A stretch of 64,000 nucleotides of DNA from Nocardioides nitrophenolicus (GTDB taxonomy: Bacteria; Actinomycetota; Actinomycetes; Propionibacteriales; Nocardioidaceae). This document shows positions 30,622-39,308 of this stretch, piece after piece (position 1 is the stretch's first letter; every line of letters starts with the position of its first letter). Under the pieces are notes generated by a model, which was not told the origin of the DNA, did no database searches, and saw nothing but the letters and a program-made list of their open reading frames with translations. The translations under genes were made by a program, and so were the position numbers. The stretch spans positions 3,038,001 to 3,102,000 of the forward strand of contig NZ_JAFBBY010000001.1 in the NCBI RefSeq assembly GCF_016907515.1, in the 5' to 3' direction.

Positions 30622-31474
30622 GGGAAGGACCCGCCCCACGACGAGCGTCGCGGGCCACGTGGTCGCGATCAGCCCCGACAGCCGCTGGGCCTATGTCGTC
30701 GACGAGCCGCCGACGATCAAGATCCCCAACCGGCTCTACGTCCTCGACGTCCGCGGCGGCAACCTGAACCCGGTCAAGGTCCGCACCGGCAAGAAGTTCG
30801 TCGGCAAGGGCGAGGTCGCCGACATCGAGATCTCCCGCAACGGCAAGCTGCTCTACGTCAAGCAGACCAACAAGATCAAGGTCCTCTCCCTCAAGAACCC
30901 GAAGAAGCCCAGGCTGGTCGGCACGGTCAAGGCCAAGGAGGGCGGCGGTGAGCTGTCCATCACCCGCGACGGCAAGCGACTGCTGTCCCTGAGCACCGTC
31001 GGCGACGGCTGGCTGACCGTCTACAAGCTGAAGAAGAAGGGGCTGCCGCGCAAGCTCTCGCGCCAGCCGATCAACGCCGGCGACGTGTTCGCGGTCGCCA
31101 GCAACCGGTCGACCGACCCGGCGTACCTGGTCACCGACTCCAACAGCATCGACGGCCCGACCCAGTACCTCCGCGTCGCCGCCCGCAACGGGCGCGCCGC
31201 CGGCGCCTGGACCATCCCCGACTACGAGGACATCACCGACGCCTCGCTCTCGCCCGACGGCCGCTACCTGTTCGTCGTCAGCCTCGGCGGTACGTCGTCG
31301 CTCAGCGGCGTCGTCGACACCCAGACCATGCAGCCGGTCAGCGACCTCGCCGGCACCTCCTTCGGCCGGGCGGTGGCCTGGTCCACCGCCGGACCGACCG
31401 CCGGACGGGCGTACGTCGTCACGACCGCCACGGCCACCGGCCAGCGGGTGCTGGTCGAGGTCAGCCCGAGCTGA
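30575..31474 (+). pseudogene. 5'-truncated beta-propeller (YVTN/WD40-like) gene fragment
   Basis: The frame encodes propeller-like repeats, for example VAGHVVAISPDSRWAYVVDE, LYVLDVRGGNLNPVKV, ADIEISRNGKLLYVKQ, LSITRDGKRLLSLST and DASLSPDGRYLFVVSL, each with the SPDGR-type turn. No signal peptide or normal start exists: the first 17 codons (from ATG 30575) are the hairpin repeat itself, and propeller sequence begins immediately afterwards. The native 5' end was probably lost when the element arrived or by a deletion beside it. About 280 residues remain. Its 3' end overlaps the SulP gene by 14 bp. If translated it would be cytoplasmic, unlike most of its relatives, which are secreted. Confidence 0.65.
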
Positions 31475-33149
31475 GCGACGCTCCGGGATCGTGCTCGACC
31501 CGCGCGGCGTGCAGCCGGGCGTGCTCGATCGCCTCGGGTGTCGAGGCGAACAGGTGCCGCTCGTGAGCGAGCCGCCGGCGGACGCCGAGGTGCTCCAGGA
31601 CGACGAGGTGCTCGGGTCGGGTGCCCGAGAGCAGGACGGTGACGCCGCGCTGCTCCAGCCGGCCGATGATGTCGGCGAGGACGTGCGCTCCGGTGGCGTC
31701 GACCGTGGTCAGGCGTGACATCCGCAGGACGACGACCCGGACCTGCTTGACCTCGGTGAGCTCGAGCAGGAAGTCGTGGGCCGCGGCGAAGAACAGCGGG
31801 CCGTCGAGGCGGTAGGCGACGATGTGCTCGTCGAGCAGGCGTCGCTCCTCGTCCTGGTGGTCGGAGGCGTCGAGCGGCACCTCCTCCAGCCGGGCGGTCG
31901 TCGCGGCCTGGCGCAGCGCGAAGAAGCCGGCCGCGGCCAGGCCGACGGTCACGGCCAGGACCAGGTCGAGAGCGACCGTCGCGGCGGCGGTCAGGACGAG
32001 GGTGGCCGCGTCGCCCCGGGTGGAGCGCAGCAGCGGGACCAGGCTCGAGACCCGGACCATCTGCACGGCGGTGGCGATCAGTACGCCGGCGAGCGCGGCC
32101 AGCGGGATCTGTCCGACCCAGCGCGCGGCCACGAGCACGACGACCAGGAGCAGGACGGCGTGGGTCAGTGCGGCGAGCCGCGAGCGGGCGCCGGAGCGGA
32201 CGTTGACCGCCGTACGGGCGATGGCCGCGGTAGCGGGGATGCCGCCGAAGAGGGGCGCGGCCAGGTTCGCCAGGCCCTGCCCGAGCAGCTCGCGGTCCGG
32301 GTCGTGGCGCTGTCCAACGCTCATCGCGTCGGCCACCGTGGCGGACAGCAGGCTCTCCAGGGCGCCGAGGGCGGCCACGGCGACGGCGGCGAGCGCCAGG
32401 GTGTCGAGATCGGCCCAGGGAACGGAGGGGAGTCGGGGCGCGGGGAGGCCCGAGGGGATGGTGCCGATGGTGGCGAGCGGGGTCGTCCCGTCCGGATCCG
32501 CGAGCCGTGCGTTGCCGACGGTGGCCACGGCGACGAGGAGGAGGGCCGTCGGGAAGCCGGCGCGGACCCGGGCCGTCGCCACGATGAGGACGGCGATGCC
32601 GACCGCCGTGGACGGAGCGGCCCAGGTCGGCGCGCTGCCCCAGGCCCGGAGCGCGTCGGCGGTGAGGGCCAGGATCTTCTCGGCGTGGACGTCGACGCCG
32701 AGCGCGGCGGGGAGCTGCTGCAGGGCGATGATCACCGCGATGCCCGCCGTGAAGCCCTCGATGACGGGCACCGGGACGTACCTGATCGCGCGGCCGGCGC
32801 CGGTGACCGCGAGCCCGAGCAGCATCAGGCCCGCGAGAAGCCCGACGACGAGGACGCCGTCGGCGCCGTGCGCGGCCACGATGGGGATGAGGACGACGGT
32901 CATCGCGCCGGTCGGTCCACTCACCTGCACGTGGCTGCCGCCGAACACGGCCGCGACGGCGCCGGCGACGACGGCCGTCGTGATCCCGGCGCCGGCTCCG
33001 ACGCCGGAGCTCACCCCGAAGCCGAGCGCCAGGGGGAGGGCGACCAGGGCGACCATGACGCCGGCCGTCAGGTCGTGGCGCAGCTCTGCCGGGCGCCAGT
33101 CGGCGCGGCGCGGCGCCAACCGGCCGACCCGCGCGAGCAGGGGACTCAT
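31461..33149 (-). CDS. SulP-family anion permease with STAS domain
   Basis: The 562-residue transporter starts with RHDLTAGVMVALVALPLALG, the SulP signature, followed by VSGPTGAMTVVLIPIVAAHG, the VIEGFTAGIAVIIALQQLP helix, DRELLGQGLANLAAPLFGG and IPATAAIARTAVNVRSGARS, in ten or more hydrophobic segments. The C-terminal STAS domain carries VVVLRMSRLTTVDATGAHVL and LSGTRPEHLVVLEHLGV. It would move sulfate, bicarbonate or another oxyanion across the membrane. Its ATG overlaps the stop of the ArsR regulator by 4 bp, so the two are translated together. Confidence 0.9.
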   Translation of the reverse strand: MSPLLARVGRLAPRRADWRPAELRHDLTAGVMVALVALPLALGFGVSSGVGAGAGITTAVVAGAVAAVFGGSHVQVSGPTGAMTVVLIPIVAAHGADGVLVVGLLAGLMLLGLAVTGAGRAIRYVPVPVIEGFTAGIAVIIALQQLPAALGVDVHAEKILALTADALRAWGSAPTWAAPSTAVGIAVLIVATARVRAGFPTALLLVAVATVGNARLADPDGTTPLATIGTIPSGLPAPRLPSVPWADLDTLALAAVAVAALGALESLLSATVADAMSVGQRHDPDRELLGQGLANLAAPLFGGIPATAAIARTAVNVRSGARSRLAALTHAVLLLVVVLVAARWVGQIPLAALAGVLIATAVQMVRVSSLVPLLRSTRGDAATLVLTAAATVALDLVLAVTVGLAAAGFFALRQAATTARLEEVPLDASDHQDEERRLLDEHIVAYRLDGPLFFAAAHDFLLELTEVKQVRVVVLRMSRLTTVDATGAHVLADIIGRLEQRGVTVLLSGTRPEHLVVLEHLGVRRRLAHERHLFASTPEAIEHARLHAARVEHDPGASLSSG

Positions 33150-33481
33150 CGAGCGCCGGGGACCATCAGCTCGTCCTCGAAGTCGGTGCGGGTCTCGGCG
33201 AGGCCGACCAGGATCCGGCGGGCCGACAGCAGCAGCTCGCGGACCTCGGGTGCGCTGATCGAGTAGACGACGGCGGTGCCCTCGCGCCGGGACACGACGA
33301 GCGAGGTCCGACGCAGCACGGCGAGCTGCTGGGACAGGTTGCTGGGCTCGATGGAGATCCGCTCGAGCAGCTCGTGGACGGCGTGGTCGCGCTCGGAGAG
33401 CAGCTCGAGGATCCGGATCCGGGCGGGGTGCCCGAGGGTGCGGAAGAACTCGGCCTTGGTCTGGTAGAGCGGCACGCCCAT
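33146..33481 (-). CDS. ArsR/SmtB-family regulator coupled to the SulP permease
   Basis: The 111-residue winged-helix protein has FRTLGHPARIRILELLSERD, LLERISIEPSNLSQQLAVLR as the recognition helix, and the wing LVVSRREGTAVVYSI. No CxC metal-site motif is present, so the effector is not obviously a metal. ATG 33481 with GAGGGAG upstream gives the usual length; the frame continues to 33532 but adds a non-conserved arginine-rich tail. It is first in an operon with the SulP gene and probably autoregulates through the palindrome at 33529-33548. Confidence 0.85.
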   Translation of the reverse strand: MGVPLYQTKAEFFRTLGHPARIRILELLSERDHAVHELLERISIEPSNLSQQLAVLRRTSLVVSRREGTAVVYSISAPEVRELLLSARRILVGLAETRTDFEDELMVPGAR

Positions 33482-33528
33482 CGCGGGTGCTCCCTCGCTT
33501 CGGGGATCGACTCGCCCACGATACATGA

Positions 33529-33548
33529 ACATGAAGAAGTCTTCATGT
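33529..33548. promoter_or_regulatory. 9-2-9 palindrome, likely ArsR operator
   Basis: ACATGAAGA and TCTTCATGT flank a central AG. The site is 48 bp upstream of the ArsR start and includes the stop codon of the upstream aminotransferase gene. Size and symmetry fit an ArsR/SmtB dimer. Confidence 0.5.
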
Positions 33549-34748
33549 CGTGACTTCCGTGACCGCGTCCAGCAGTCGGCGCACCCCCTCGGCCAGCACC
33601 TCCTCCCGCTCCAGCGAGAACGCCAGCCGGAGCTGCTCGGCGCCGCCGCCGTCGGCGTAGAACGCCGACCCGGGCACGAACACCACCCGCCGCTCGATCG
33701 CGGCGTCCAGGACGGCGTGCACGTCGGTGCCGGCCGGCAGCGTCACCCAGGTGAAGAAGCCGCCACGGGGCACCGACCAGGTGACGTCCGGCCCGGCGCC
33801 GGTGGCGAGCGCGTCGAGGACGGCGGTGGCCCGGGCCTGGTAGCGGCCGCGGGCGCCGGCGAGGACGTCGAGCCAGTCGTGGCGCAGCACGTACTCCTCG
33901 ACCACGGCTTGGCTGAGCACCGACGCGCAGATCACGGTGGCCTCGGACGCGAGCTGGAGCGGGCGGCGCAGCGACTCGGGCGCGACCACCCAGCCGACCC
34001 GCAGGCCGGGGGCGACCACCTTGGAGAAGGAGCCGAGGTAGATCACGTTGTCGGGGTCGAGCGAGCGCAGGCTGGGCAGCGTGCCGCCGTCGAAGGAGAG
34101 CAGGCCGTAGGGGTTGTCCTCGATGATGGCGATCCCGGCGTCCCGGCAGATCCGGGCCACCTCCGGACGCCGCTCGGCCGCGAGGGTCACCCCGCTGGGG
34201 TTGTGGAAGTTGGGGATCGTGTACAGCGCCTTGACCCGCCGCCCCGCGGCGCGCACCCGCGCGATCGTCTCGGCCAGCGCCTCGGGGAGCAGCCCGTCGC
34301 CGTCGATCGGGACGTGCGCCACGTCGACCTGCATGCCGACGAACAGCCCGATCGCCCCGACGTACGACGGCCCCTCGGCGAGCACCACGTCGCCCGGGTC
34401 GCACAGCAGCTTGACCACCAGGTCCAGCCCGAGCTGGGAGCCCGCGGTCACCTGCACCAGGTCCGGGTCGACGTCGAGTCCCTCGGCGGCCATGGTCCGG
34501 GCGGCGGCCTCGCGGGCGCCGGGAGCGCCGGTGCCGCCGCCGTACTGCAGCACCTCGAGGCCGCGCTCCCGGATCACCCGGGCCGCGACCTCGCCCAGCG
34601 CGTCGAGCGGCAGCACCGAGAGGTCGGGGTTGCCGCCGGCCAGGGAGATGATCCCCGGCTCCATCGACACCTCCCAGAAGTCGCGCACCGGGGAGGGCCG
34701 GAAGCCGCCCGCGCGGCCGGCGAAGAGGGAGTCCAGGAGATCGGTCAC
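33543..34748 (-). CDS. PLP-dependent aminotransferase (class I/II, LysN/alpha-aminoadipate type)
   Basis: The 401-residue fold-type I aminotransferase has IISLAGGNPDLSVLPLDALG, the QYGGGTGAPGAREAAA region, IPNFHNPSGVTLAAERR, EDNPYGLLSF and the PLP lysine in GSFSKVVAPGLRVGW. The C-terminal RGGFFTWVTLPAG and LRLAFSLE carry the arginine contacts. This group includes 2-aminoadipate and broad-range amino-acid aminotransferases as well as the C-terminal domain of MocR regulators; no winged helix is attached here. It is on the same strand as the ArsR-SulP pair, but the palindrome between them suggests separate control. Confidence 0.87.
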   Translation of the reverse strand: MTDLLDSLFAGRAGGFRPSPVRDFWEVSMEPGIISLAGGNPDLSVLPLDALGEVAARVIRERGLEVLQYGGGTGAPGAREAAARTMAAEGLDVDPDLVQVTAGSQLGLDLVVKLLCDPGDVVLAEGPSYVGAIGLFVGMQVDVAHVPIDGDGLLPEALAETIARVRAAGRRVKALYTIPNFHNPSGVTLAAERRPEVARICRDAGIAIIEDNPYGLLSFDGGTLPSLRSLDPDNVIYLGSFSKVVAPGLRVGWVVAPESLRRPLQLASEATVICASVLSQAVVEEYVLRHDWLDVLAGARGRYQARATAVLDALATGAGPDVTWSVPRGGFFTWVTLPAGTDVHAVLDAAIERRVVFVPGSAFYADGGGAEQLRLAFSLEREEVLAEGVRRLLDAVTEVTT

Positions 34749-34788
34749 CCGGACAGTGTCACCCCGCCGGCCGGCGCGAGCGGGTACC

Positions 34789-35700
34789 TCAGCTGACCAG
34801 CTCCACGTCGACCTGCTGGCTGGTGCGGACGACGCCGAGCAGGTTGGTCTGCACGTAGACCGTCACGGTCTGGCCGGCGGTGACCTCGACCAGGAAGTCC
34901 TGGCTGATCCGCTCGCTGGCGAGCACGTTGTTGTTGACGGTCTTGTTGACCTGGCTGCCGGGCACCACCGGGTCCGTCGGCAGGCCGTTGGCGCCCTTGG
35001 TGGCGAAGGCGTACAGGCTCACCAGCGCGAGCGGCGTCTGCAGATCCATGCCGTAGCTGATCCGATAGGTGCCCGCGCGGGTGAAGGTCAGCCCGTTGGG
35101 GCCGAGGAAGGCCGGTCCGTCGCCGAGCTTGTCGAACGCCAGGCCGCTCACGTTCTGCGGGGTGTTGAGCACCAGGATCGGCACGGCGATCGAGCCCGGC
35201 GCGCTGTACTCGTAGGCCGTGTAGGCACTGCCCGGGGTGCCGTCCGCGCCGTCCGCGCCCTGGGGCCCGGCGGGTCCGACCGGTCCCTGGGGGCCGACCG
35301 GGCCGACCGGGCCGGCGGGGCCCTGGGGGCCGACGGGTCCGACGGGTCCGACGGGTCCGACCGGTCCCTGGGGGCCGACCGCGCCTGCCTGGCCCGGCGC
35401 GCCCTGCTGGCCGGGAGTGCCCGGCTGCCCGTTCGCCCCGGCGGCGCCGGGAGCGCCGGCCGGCAGCTCGCCGGAGGCGAAGTCACGCGCGCGCAGGCTG
35501 CCGTCGAGCACCTTGCCGGAGCCGACCGCGCCCTTGGCGATCTTGCCGCGGGTGACGGCGTGGTGCTGCAGGGCGGCGGTGTCGACGGAGTTCTTGTGGG
35601 CGACGACCGCCGCGTAGGAGCTGCCCGAGACGGCGACGAGGAGGGCGAGGAGGGCGATCACGAGCGCTGCCGGACCGCTGCCCTTGAGGGGGATGCGCAT
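34789..35700 (-). CDS. Collagen-like triple-helix protein with C-terminal jelly-roll-like domain
   Basis: The 303-residue protein has an N-terminal hydrophobic segment ([20 protein letters not shown], about residues 7-28) that could be a signal peptide or anchor, an actinobacterial linker ([16 protein letters not shown]), about 27 Gly-X-Y triplets (from [11 protein letters not shown] through repeated GPVGPQGP to [10 protein letters not shown]), and a beta-rich 145-residue tail ([39 protein letters not shown]) like C1q/BclA trimer heads. It is probably an exported trimeric fibre. The GXY DNA is internally repetitive and can vary in length by slippage. Start ATG 35700 is used; GTG 35709 is possible. 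Confidence 0.85.
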   Translation of the reverse strand: MRIPLKGSGPAALVIALLALLVAVSGSSYAAVVAHKNSVDTAALQHHAVTRGKIAKGAVGSGKVLDGSLRARDFASGELPAGAPGAAGANGQPGTPGQQGAPGQAGAVGPQGPVGPVGPVGPVGPQGPAGPVGPVGPQGPVGPAGPQGADGADGTPGSAYTAYEYSAPGSIAVPILVLNTPQNVSGLAFDKLGDGPAFLGPNGLTFTRAGTYRISYGMDLQTPLALVSLYAFATKGANGLPTDPVVPGSQVNKTVNNNVLASERISQDFLVEVTAGQTVTVYVQTNLLGVVRTSQQVDVELVS

Positions 35701-35774
35701 GCCCGGCACGCTAGTGGTGATCCTTCGCTGAAGGACGTGCTTCGCGGAAGTTCACCCACCGGTTCGCCCGGGGC

Positions 35775-36677
35775 TCAGCCGCCGAGCAGGTCCGCGACCA
35801 GGTCGACCTGGCGCGGGTCGTCGCTGGTCGGGATCAGCTGCACCTCGTCGGCGCCGATCGCCGCGAACCGGTCGAGCAGCGCCCGCAGCTGGTCCAGCGA
35901 GCCGGCGAAGCCCGCGGTCGGCGCGAGCGCGTCGACCAGGGCCGGCGGCAGCCAGTTCATGTAGTGGCGCAGGTGGCGGTGGATCTGCCCGCGCGGGTCG
36001 GGCGAGGTCTCCGCCAGCGCGAACCAGAAGGACGTGGTCAGCCGCGGGGCGGGCCGCCCGTTCTCGGCCCAGGCCGCGCGGGCCACGTCGAACAGCGCGG
36101 CGGTCTCGTCGACGTCGGCGGTGAGCGACATGCCGGCCAGGCCGTCGGCCCACCGCGCGGCGTGCCGGACGATGCGGTGCCCGAGGGTGCCGACCAGCAG
36201 CTCCGGGCCGCCCGGCCGCACCGGCCGCGGCCCGACCGGACGGGTGGCGCCGGTGAGGTTCTCGGCTGCCCAGACCCGGCGCAGCACCCCGGCGCGCTCA
36301 GCCAGGTCGGCCATGGTCCGGCTGCTCCAGTCGGCGGCGACGGCCGCGTAGTCCTCCTCGCGCCCGCCGACCCCGAGTCCGACGCTCAGCCGGCCGCCGC
36401 TGAGCTGGTCGCCGGTCGCGAGCGCCTTGGCGAGCAGCACCGGATCGTGCAGCTGGGGTACGACGACCGTGGTGGCGATCCGCACCCGGCCGGTCCACGC
36501 CGCGACGGCGCCGAGCAGGGTGAGCGCGTCGGGGTTGTCGAAGGCGATCCGCTCGCCGAAGCACAGCGAGCTGTAGGGACCGGCGTCGATCCGCTCGGCC
36601 CAGTCCCGCAGCATTGCGGGCGCGAGGTCCGGCTCCATCACGGGCAGGGTCATGCCGACGTCCAGCGGGGTGCTCAT
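35775..36677 (-). CDS. LLM-class F420/flavin-dependent oxidoreductase
   Basis: The 300-residue luciferase-like barrel has CFGERIAFDNPDALTLLGAV, VRIATTVVVPQLHDPVLLAK, GGRLSVGLGVGGREEDYAAV and ADEVQLIPTSDDPRQVDLVA. It lies 5 bp after the TetR gene on the same strand, so the two are one unit. The regulator may respond to the same small molecule that the oxidoreductase converts. No more specific assignment can be made. Confidence 0.83.
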   Translation of the reverse strand: MSTPLDVGMTLPVMEPDLAPAMLRDWAERIDAGPYSSLCFGERIAFDNPDALTLLGAVAAWTGRVRIATTVVVPQLHDPVLLAKALATGDQLSGGRLSVGLGVGGREEDYAAVAADWSSRTMADLAERAGVLRRVWAAENLTGATRPVGPRPVRPGGPELLVGTLGHRIVRHAARWADGLAGMSLTADVDETAALFDVARAAWAENGRPAPRLTTSFWFALAETSPDPRGQIHRHLRHYMNWLPPALVDALAPTAGFAGSLDQLRALLDRFAAIGADEVQLIPTSDDPRQVDLVADLLGG

Positions 36678-36682
36678 GCCGC

Positions 36683-37276
36683 TCAGCCTCGCGCCCGCAG
36701 GCCGGTCGCGACCAGGTCGACCAGAGCCTGGTACGCCTGGGCGTCGTCGAGACCGGTCGCCGTACCGATCCGGCCGTCGCCGATCGCGTCCATCACCTCG
36801 GCGACGGCGGCGCCGACGAAGATGGCGTTGACCTGGCGCAGGGTGCCGGCCGCGACGCCCTCGGACACCAGTGCCTGCACCCGGGCGGCGGCCTGGGCGG
36901 TGTTGGCGCGGTAGACCTCGGCGCCGGGCGGGAAGCCGGCCAGGTCGGCGTAGAACCGGGGCGAGGCGGGAGCCAGCTCGTCGGCCACCGCGGTGAGGTA
37001 CGTCGAGAGCCGGTCGGCCGGGTCGGGCGCCGCCGCGACCCGCTCCTCGATCCGCTCGGCGGCCCGCTTGAAGAAGTGCCGCACGGTGGCGGTGATGACC
37101 TGCTCCTTGCTGGGCGCGACCAGGTAGAGGGTGCTGCGCGAGCAGGACAGGCGCTGGGCGAGCTCGCCGATGCCGAACGCGGCGAAGCCCTCGGCGAGGA
37201 ACAGCTCGACGAGCTCGTCGAGCAGCGCGTCCCGACGCTGTCGGGTGCGCGGCGGGAGGCTTCGCTGCTGCTGCAC
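36683..37276 (-). CDS. TetR-family transcriptional regulator
   Basis: The 197-residue protein has a TetR DNA-binding domain (RRDALLDELVELFLAEGFAA, IGELAQRLSCSRSTLYLVAP, SKEQVITATVRHFF) and an alpha-helical ligand domain. It is divergent from the acyl-CoA dehydrogenase at 37356 across a 79-bp region with two palindromes, an arrangement that usually means the regulator represses both genes in response to an acyl-CoA or related lipid ligand. Confidence 0.87.
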   Translation of the reverse strand: MQQQRSLPPRTRQRRDALLDELVELFLAEGFAAFGIGELAQRLSCSRSTLYLVAPSKEQVITATVRHFFKRAAERIEERVAAAPDPADRLSTYLTAVADELAPASPRFYADLAGFPPGAEVYRANTAQAAARVQALVSEGVAAGTLRQVNAIFVGAAVAEVMDAIGDGRIGTATGLDDAQAYQALVDLVATGLRARG

Positions 37277-37300
37277 GGGTCGCAGGTTAGCAACGAAGGG

Positions 37301-37318
37301 GGTACCGTAGTCCGTACC
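37301..37318. promoter_or_regulatory. Inverted repeat, TetR operator candidate 1
   Basis: GGTACCGTAGTCCGTACC carries GGTAC and GTACC arms separated by eight bases. It is 25 bp upstream of the TetR start. Confidence 0.45.
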
Positions 37319-37329
37319 AGAATCACCGA

Positions 37330-37341
37330 TTCAGTACTGAA
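37330..37341. promoter_or_regulatory. Perfect palindrome, operator candidate 2
   Basis: TTCAGTACTGAA is a perfect 12-bp palindrome 15 bp upstream of the acyl-CoA dehydrogenase ATG and just before its GGAGG Shine-Dalgarno. Confidence 0.4.
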
Positions 37342-37355
37342 CACCGGAGGACCCG

Positions 37356-38525
37356 ATGCCCGCACGTCGCCTGATGGCGTCCGACGAGTACGCCGACCTG
37401 CTCCGCCTGGCCCGGCAGCTCGCCACCGAGGAGCTGCTGCCGCGCGCCGCGGAGGCCGAGGCGACGGGGACCTTCCCCCGCGAGGTGTTCCGCCTGCTCG
37501 GCCGGGCCGGCTTCCTCGGTCTGCCCTACCCGGAGGAGGTCGGCGGCGGCGGGCTGCCCTACGAGGTCTACCTGCAGGTCCTCGAGGAGATCGGCTCGGT
37601 CTGGTCCAGTGTCGGCGTCGGCGTCTCCGTCCACGCGCTGAGCTGCTTCGGCCTGGCCACCGCGGGCACCGACGAGCAGCGTGCCGCCTGGCTCCCGGAG
37701 CTGCTCGGCGGCGACCTGCTCGGTGCCTACTGCCTCTCCGAGGCGCACGCCGGCTCCGACCCGGCCGCGATGCGCACCCGGGCCCGCCGCGACGGCGACG
37801 CCTACGTCCTCAACGGCGCCAAGGCGTGGGTCACCCACGGCGGCAAGGCCGACTTCTACAAGGTGATGGCCCGCACCGGCGACGCCCGCGGCGACATCTC
37901 CTGCTTCCTGGTCCGCGCCGGCACCCCCGGCCTGTCCGCCGACGCCCCCGAGGACAAGATGGGTCTGATGGGCTCGACCACCGCGACGGTGCGCTTCGAG
38001 GACGTCCGGGTCCCCGTCGAGCAGCGGCTCGGTGACGAGGGCCAGGGGCTCAAGATCGCGCTCGCCGGCCTCGACGCCGGCCGGCTCGGCATCGCCGCCG
38101 TCGCGACCGGTCTCGCCCAGGGCGCCCTCGACCGCGCGGTCGCCTACGCCCAGCAGCGCGAGGCCTTCGGCCAGCGGATCATCGACCACCAGGGCCTGGC
38201 CTTCGTGCTCGCCGACATGGAGGCCGCGATCCAGTCCGCCCGCGCGACGGTGCTGCACGCCGCCCGGCTCAAGGACCTCGGCCTGCCCTTCTCCCGCGAG
38301 GCCTCGATCGCCAAGCTGGTCGCCACCGACGCCGCCATGAAGGTCACCACCGACGCGGTCCAGGTGCTCGGCGGCGCCGGCTACACCAAGGACTTCCCGG
38401 TCGAGCGCTACATGCGCGAGGCCAAGGTGATGCAGATCTTCGAGGGCACCAACCAGATCCAGCGGATGGTCATCGGCCGCTCGCTCGACCGTGAGGCGGG
38501 CCAGGGCGCCATCGTCACCGCCTGA
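37356..38525 (+). CDS. Acyl-CoA dehydrogenase
   Basis: The 389-residue ACAD shows LLGRAGFLGLPYPEEVGGGG, AYCLSEAHAGSDPAAMRTRA, WVTHGGKADFYKVMARTG, FGQRIIDHQGLAFVLADME, LGGAGYTKDFPVERYMREAK and the catalytic glutamate in IFEGTNQIQRMVIGR, the position used by short/medium-chain enzymes. It dehydrogenates an acyl-CoA using FAD and passes electrons to ETF. GGAGG precedes the ATG. Divergent from the TetR gene, which is the likely repressor. Confidence 0.92.
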   Translation: MPARRLMASDEYADLLRLARQLATEELLPRAAEAEATGTFPREVFRLLGRAGFLGLPYPEEVGGGGLPYEVYLQVLEEIGSVWSSVGVGVSVHALSCFGLATAGTDEQRAAWLPELLGGDLLGAYCLSEAHAGSDPAAMRTRARRDGDAYVLNGAKAWVTHGGKADFYKVMARTGDARGDISCFLVRAGTPGLSADAPEDKMGLMGSTTATVRFEDVRVPVEQRLGDEGQGLKIALAGLDAGRLGIAAVATGLAQGALDRAVAYAQQREAFGQRIIDHQGLAFVLADMEAAIQSARATVLHAARLKDLGLPFSREASIAKLVATDAAMKVTTDAVQVLGGAGYTKDFPVERYMREAKVMQIFEGTNQIQRMVIGRSLDREAGQGAIVTA

Positions 38526-38530
38526 CGGGG

Positions 38531-38544
38531 CGGGCTGCTGCCCG
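38531..38544 (+). terminator. Possible short terminator hairpin
   Basis: CGGGCTGCTGCCCG can form a 5-bp stem with a TGCT loop just after the acyl-CoA dehydrogenase stop. The stem is short, so confidence is low. Confidence 0.25.
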
Positions 38545-38588
38545 GCCCGGCACGAGCCCGTCCGACCCGGGCACCCTAGGGTGGCGCC

Positions 38589-39308
38589 GTGAGCGATGCG
38601 GAGCTGCCGGAGCCGGTCGAGCGCCGGCTGCAGCGACTCTGGGCCGACGCGGCCGAGCGGGGCGGGCCGATGCCGGGCGAGACGGTCCTGGCCTCTGAGC
38701 TGGAGATCAGCCGGCCGGCGGTGCGCGAGGCGCTGGTCCGGCTCGAGGAGCGCGGCTTCATCCACCGCCGCAAGGGCGCGGACACCACGGTCAACAGCTC
38801 GCTGCTCGGCATCCCGGCCCGCTTCGAGCAGCGCCTCGACAGCGCCGAGCTGATCGCCGCGATGGGCCGGACGCCGTCGGTCGAGGTGGTCTCCGCCGAG
38901 GTCGGCGAGGTCAGCCTCCAGGAGGCGGACGCCTACGACGTCTCGCCGCGCCAGGGTGTGTTGCGCACCACCAAGGTGTGGTCCGCCGACGGTGAGCCGG
39001 TGCTGGTCGCGCGCGACGTCGTACCGGTGCTGACGGGGGTGGACCCGGCCACGCTGGAGCCCGCGGCGCCGATGGCCGAGCTGGCCCGTGGGCTGGCCGG
39101 CGAGCAGGTCGGCTGGGAGCTGGTGTGGCCCGGCGCCGACGGCCTGTCGGCCGAGGACGCCGGGCTGACCGGTCGCCCCGAAGGTGAGCCGGCGATGACC
39201 CTGGACGCGACGGGAATCAGCCGCACCGGCACGGTCTGCTACTGGACCCGCGAGGTCCACCTGCGGGGGGCGTTCCGCTACGCGCTGGTGCGGCGCGCGG
39301 ACTGGTAG
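38589..39308 (+). CDS. GntR-family regulator (HutC/UTRA type)
   Basis: The 239-residue protein has a winged helix (PGETVLASELEISRPAVREA, LVRLEERGFIHRRKGAD) followed by a UTRA-like effector domain (VSLQEADAYDVSPRQGVLRT, KVWSADGEPVLVARDVVP, REVHLRGAFRYALVRRADW). Start GTG 38589. Its 3' end overlaps the convergent amidohydrolase gene by 31 bp. It may control the amidohydrolase/OsmC operon, but the palindromes at 41022 and 41046 look more FadR-like than HutC-like. Confidence 0.83.
   Translation: MSDAELPEPVERRLQRLWADAAERGGPMPGETVLASELEISRPAVREALVRLEERGFIHRRKGADTTVNSSLLGIPARFEQRLDSAELIAAMGRTPSVEVVSAEVGEVSLQEADAYDVSPRQGVLRTTKVWSADGEPVLVARDVVPVLTGVDPATLEPAAPMAELARGLAGEQVGWELVWPGADGLSAEDAGLTGRPEGEPAMTLDATGISRTGTVCYWTREVHLRGAFRYALVRRADW

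Noticed and set aside
35237..35617. Proline/glycine-rich frame on the plus strand over the collagen-like gene
   Set aside because: It is the reverse reading of the GXY repeats and has no export signal or normal start.
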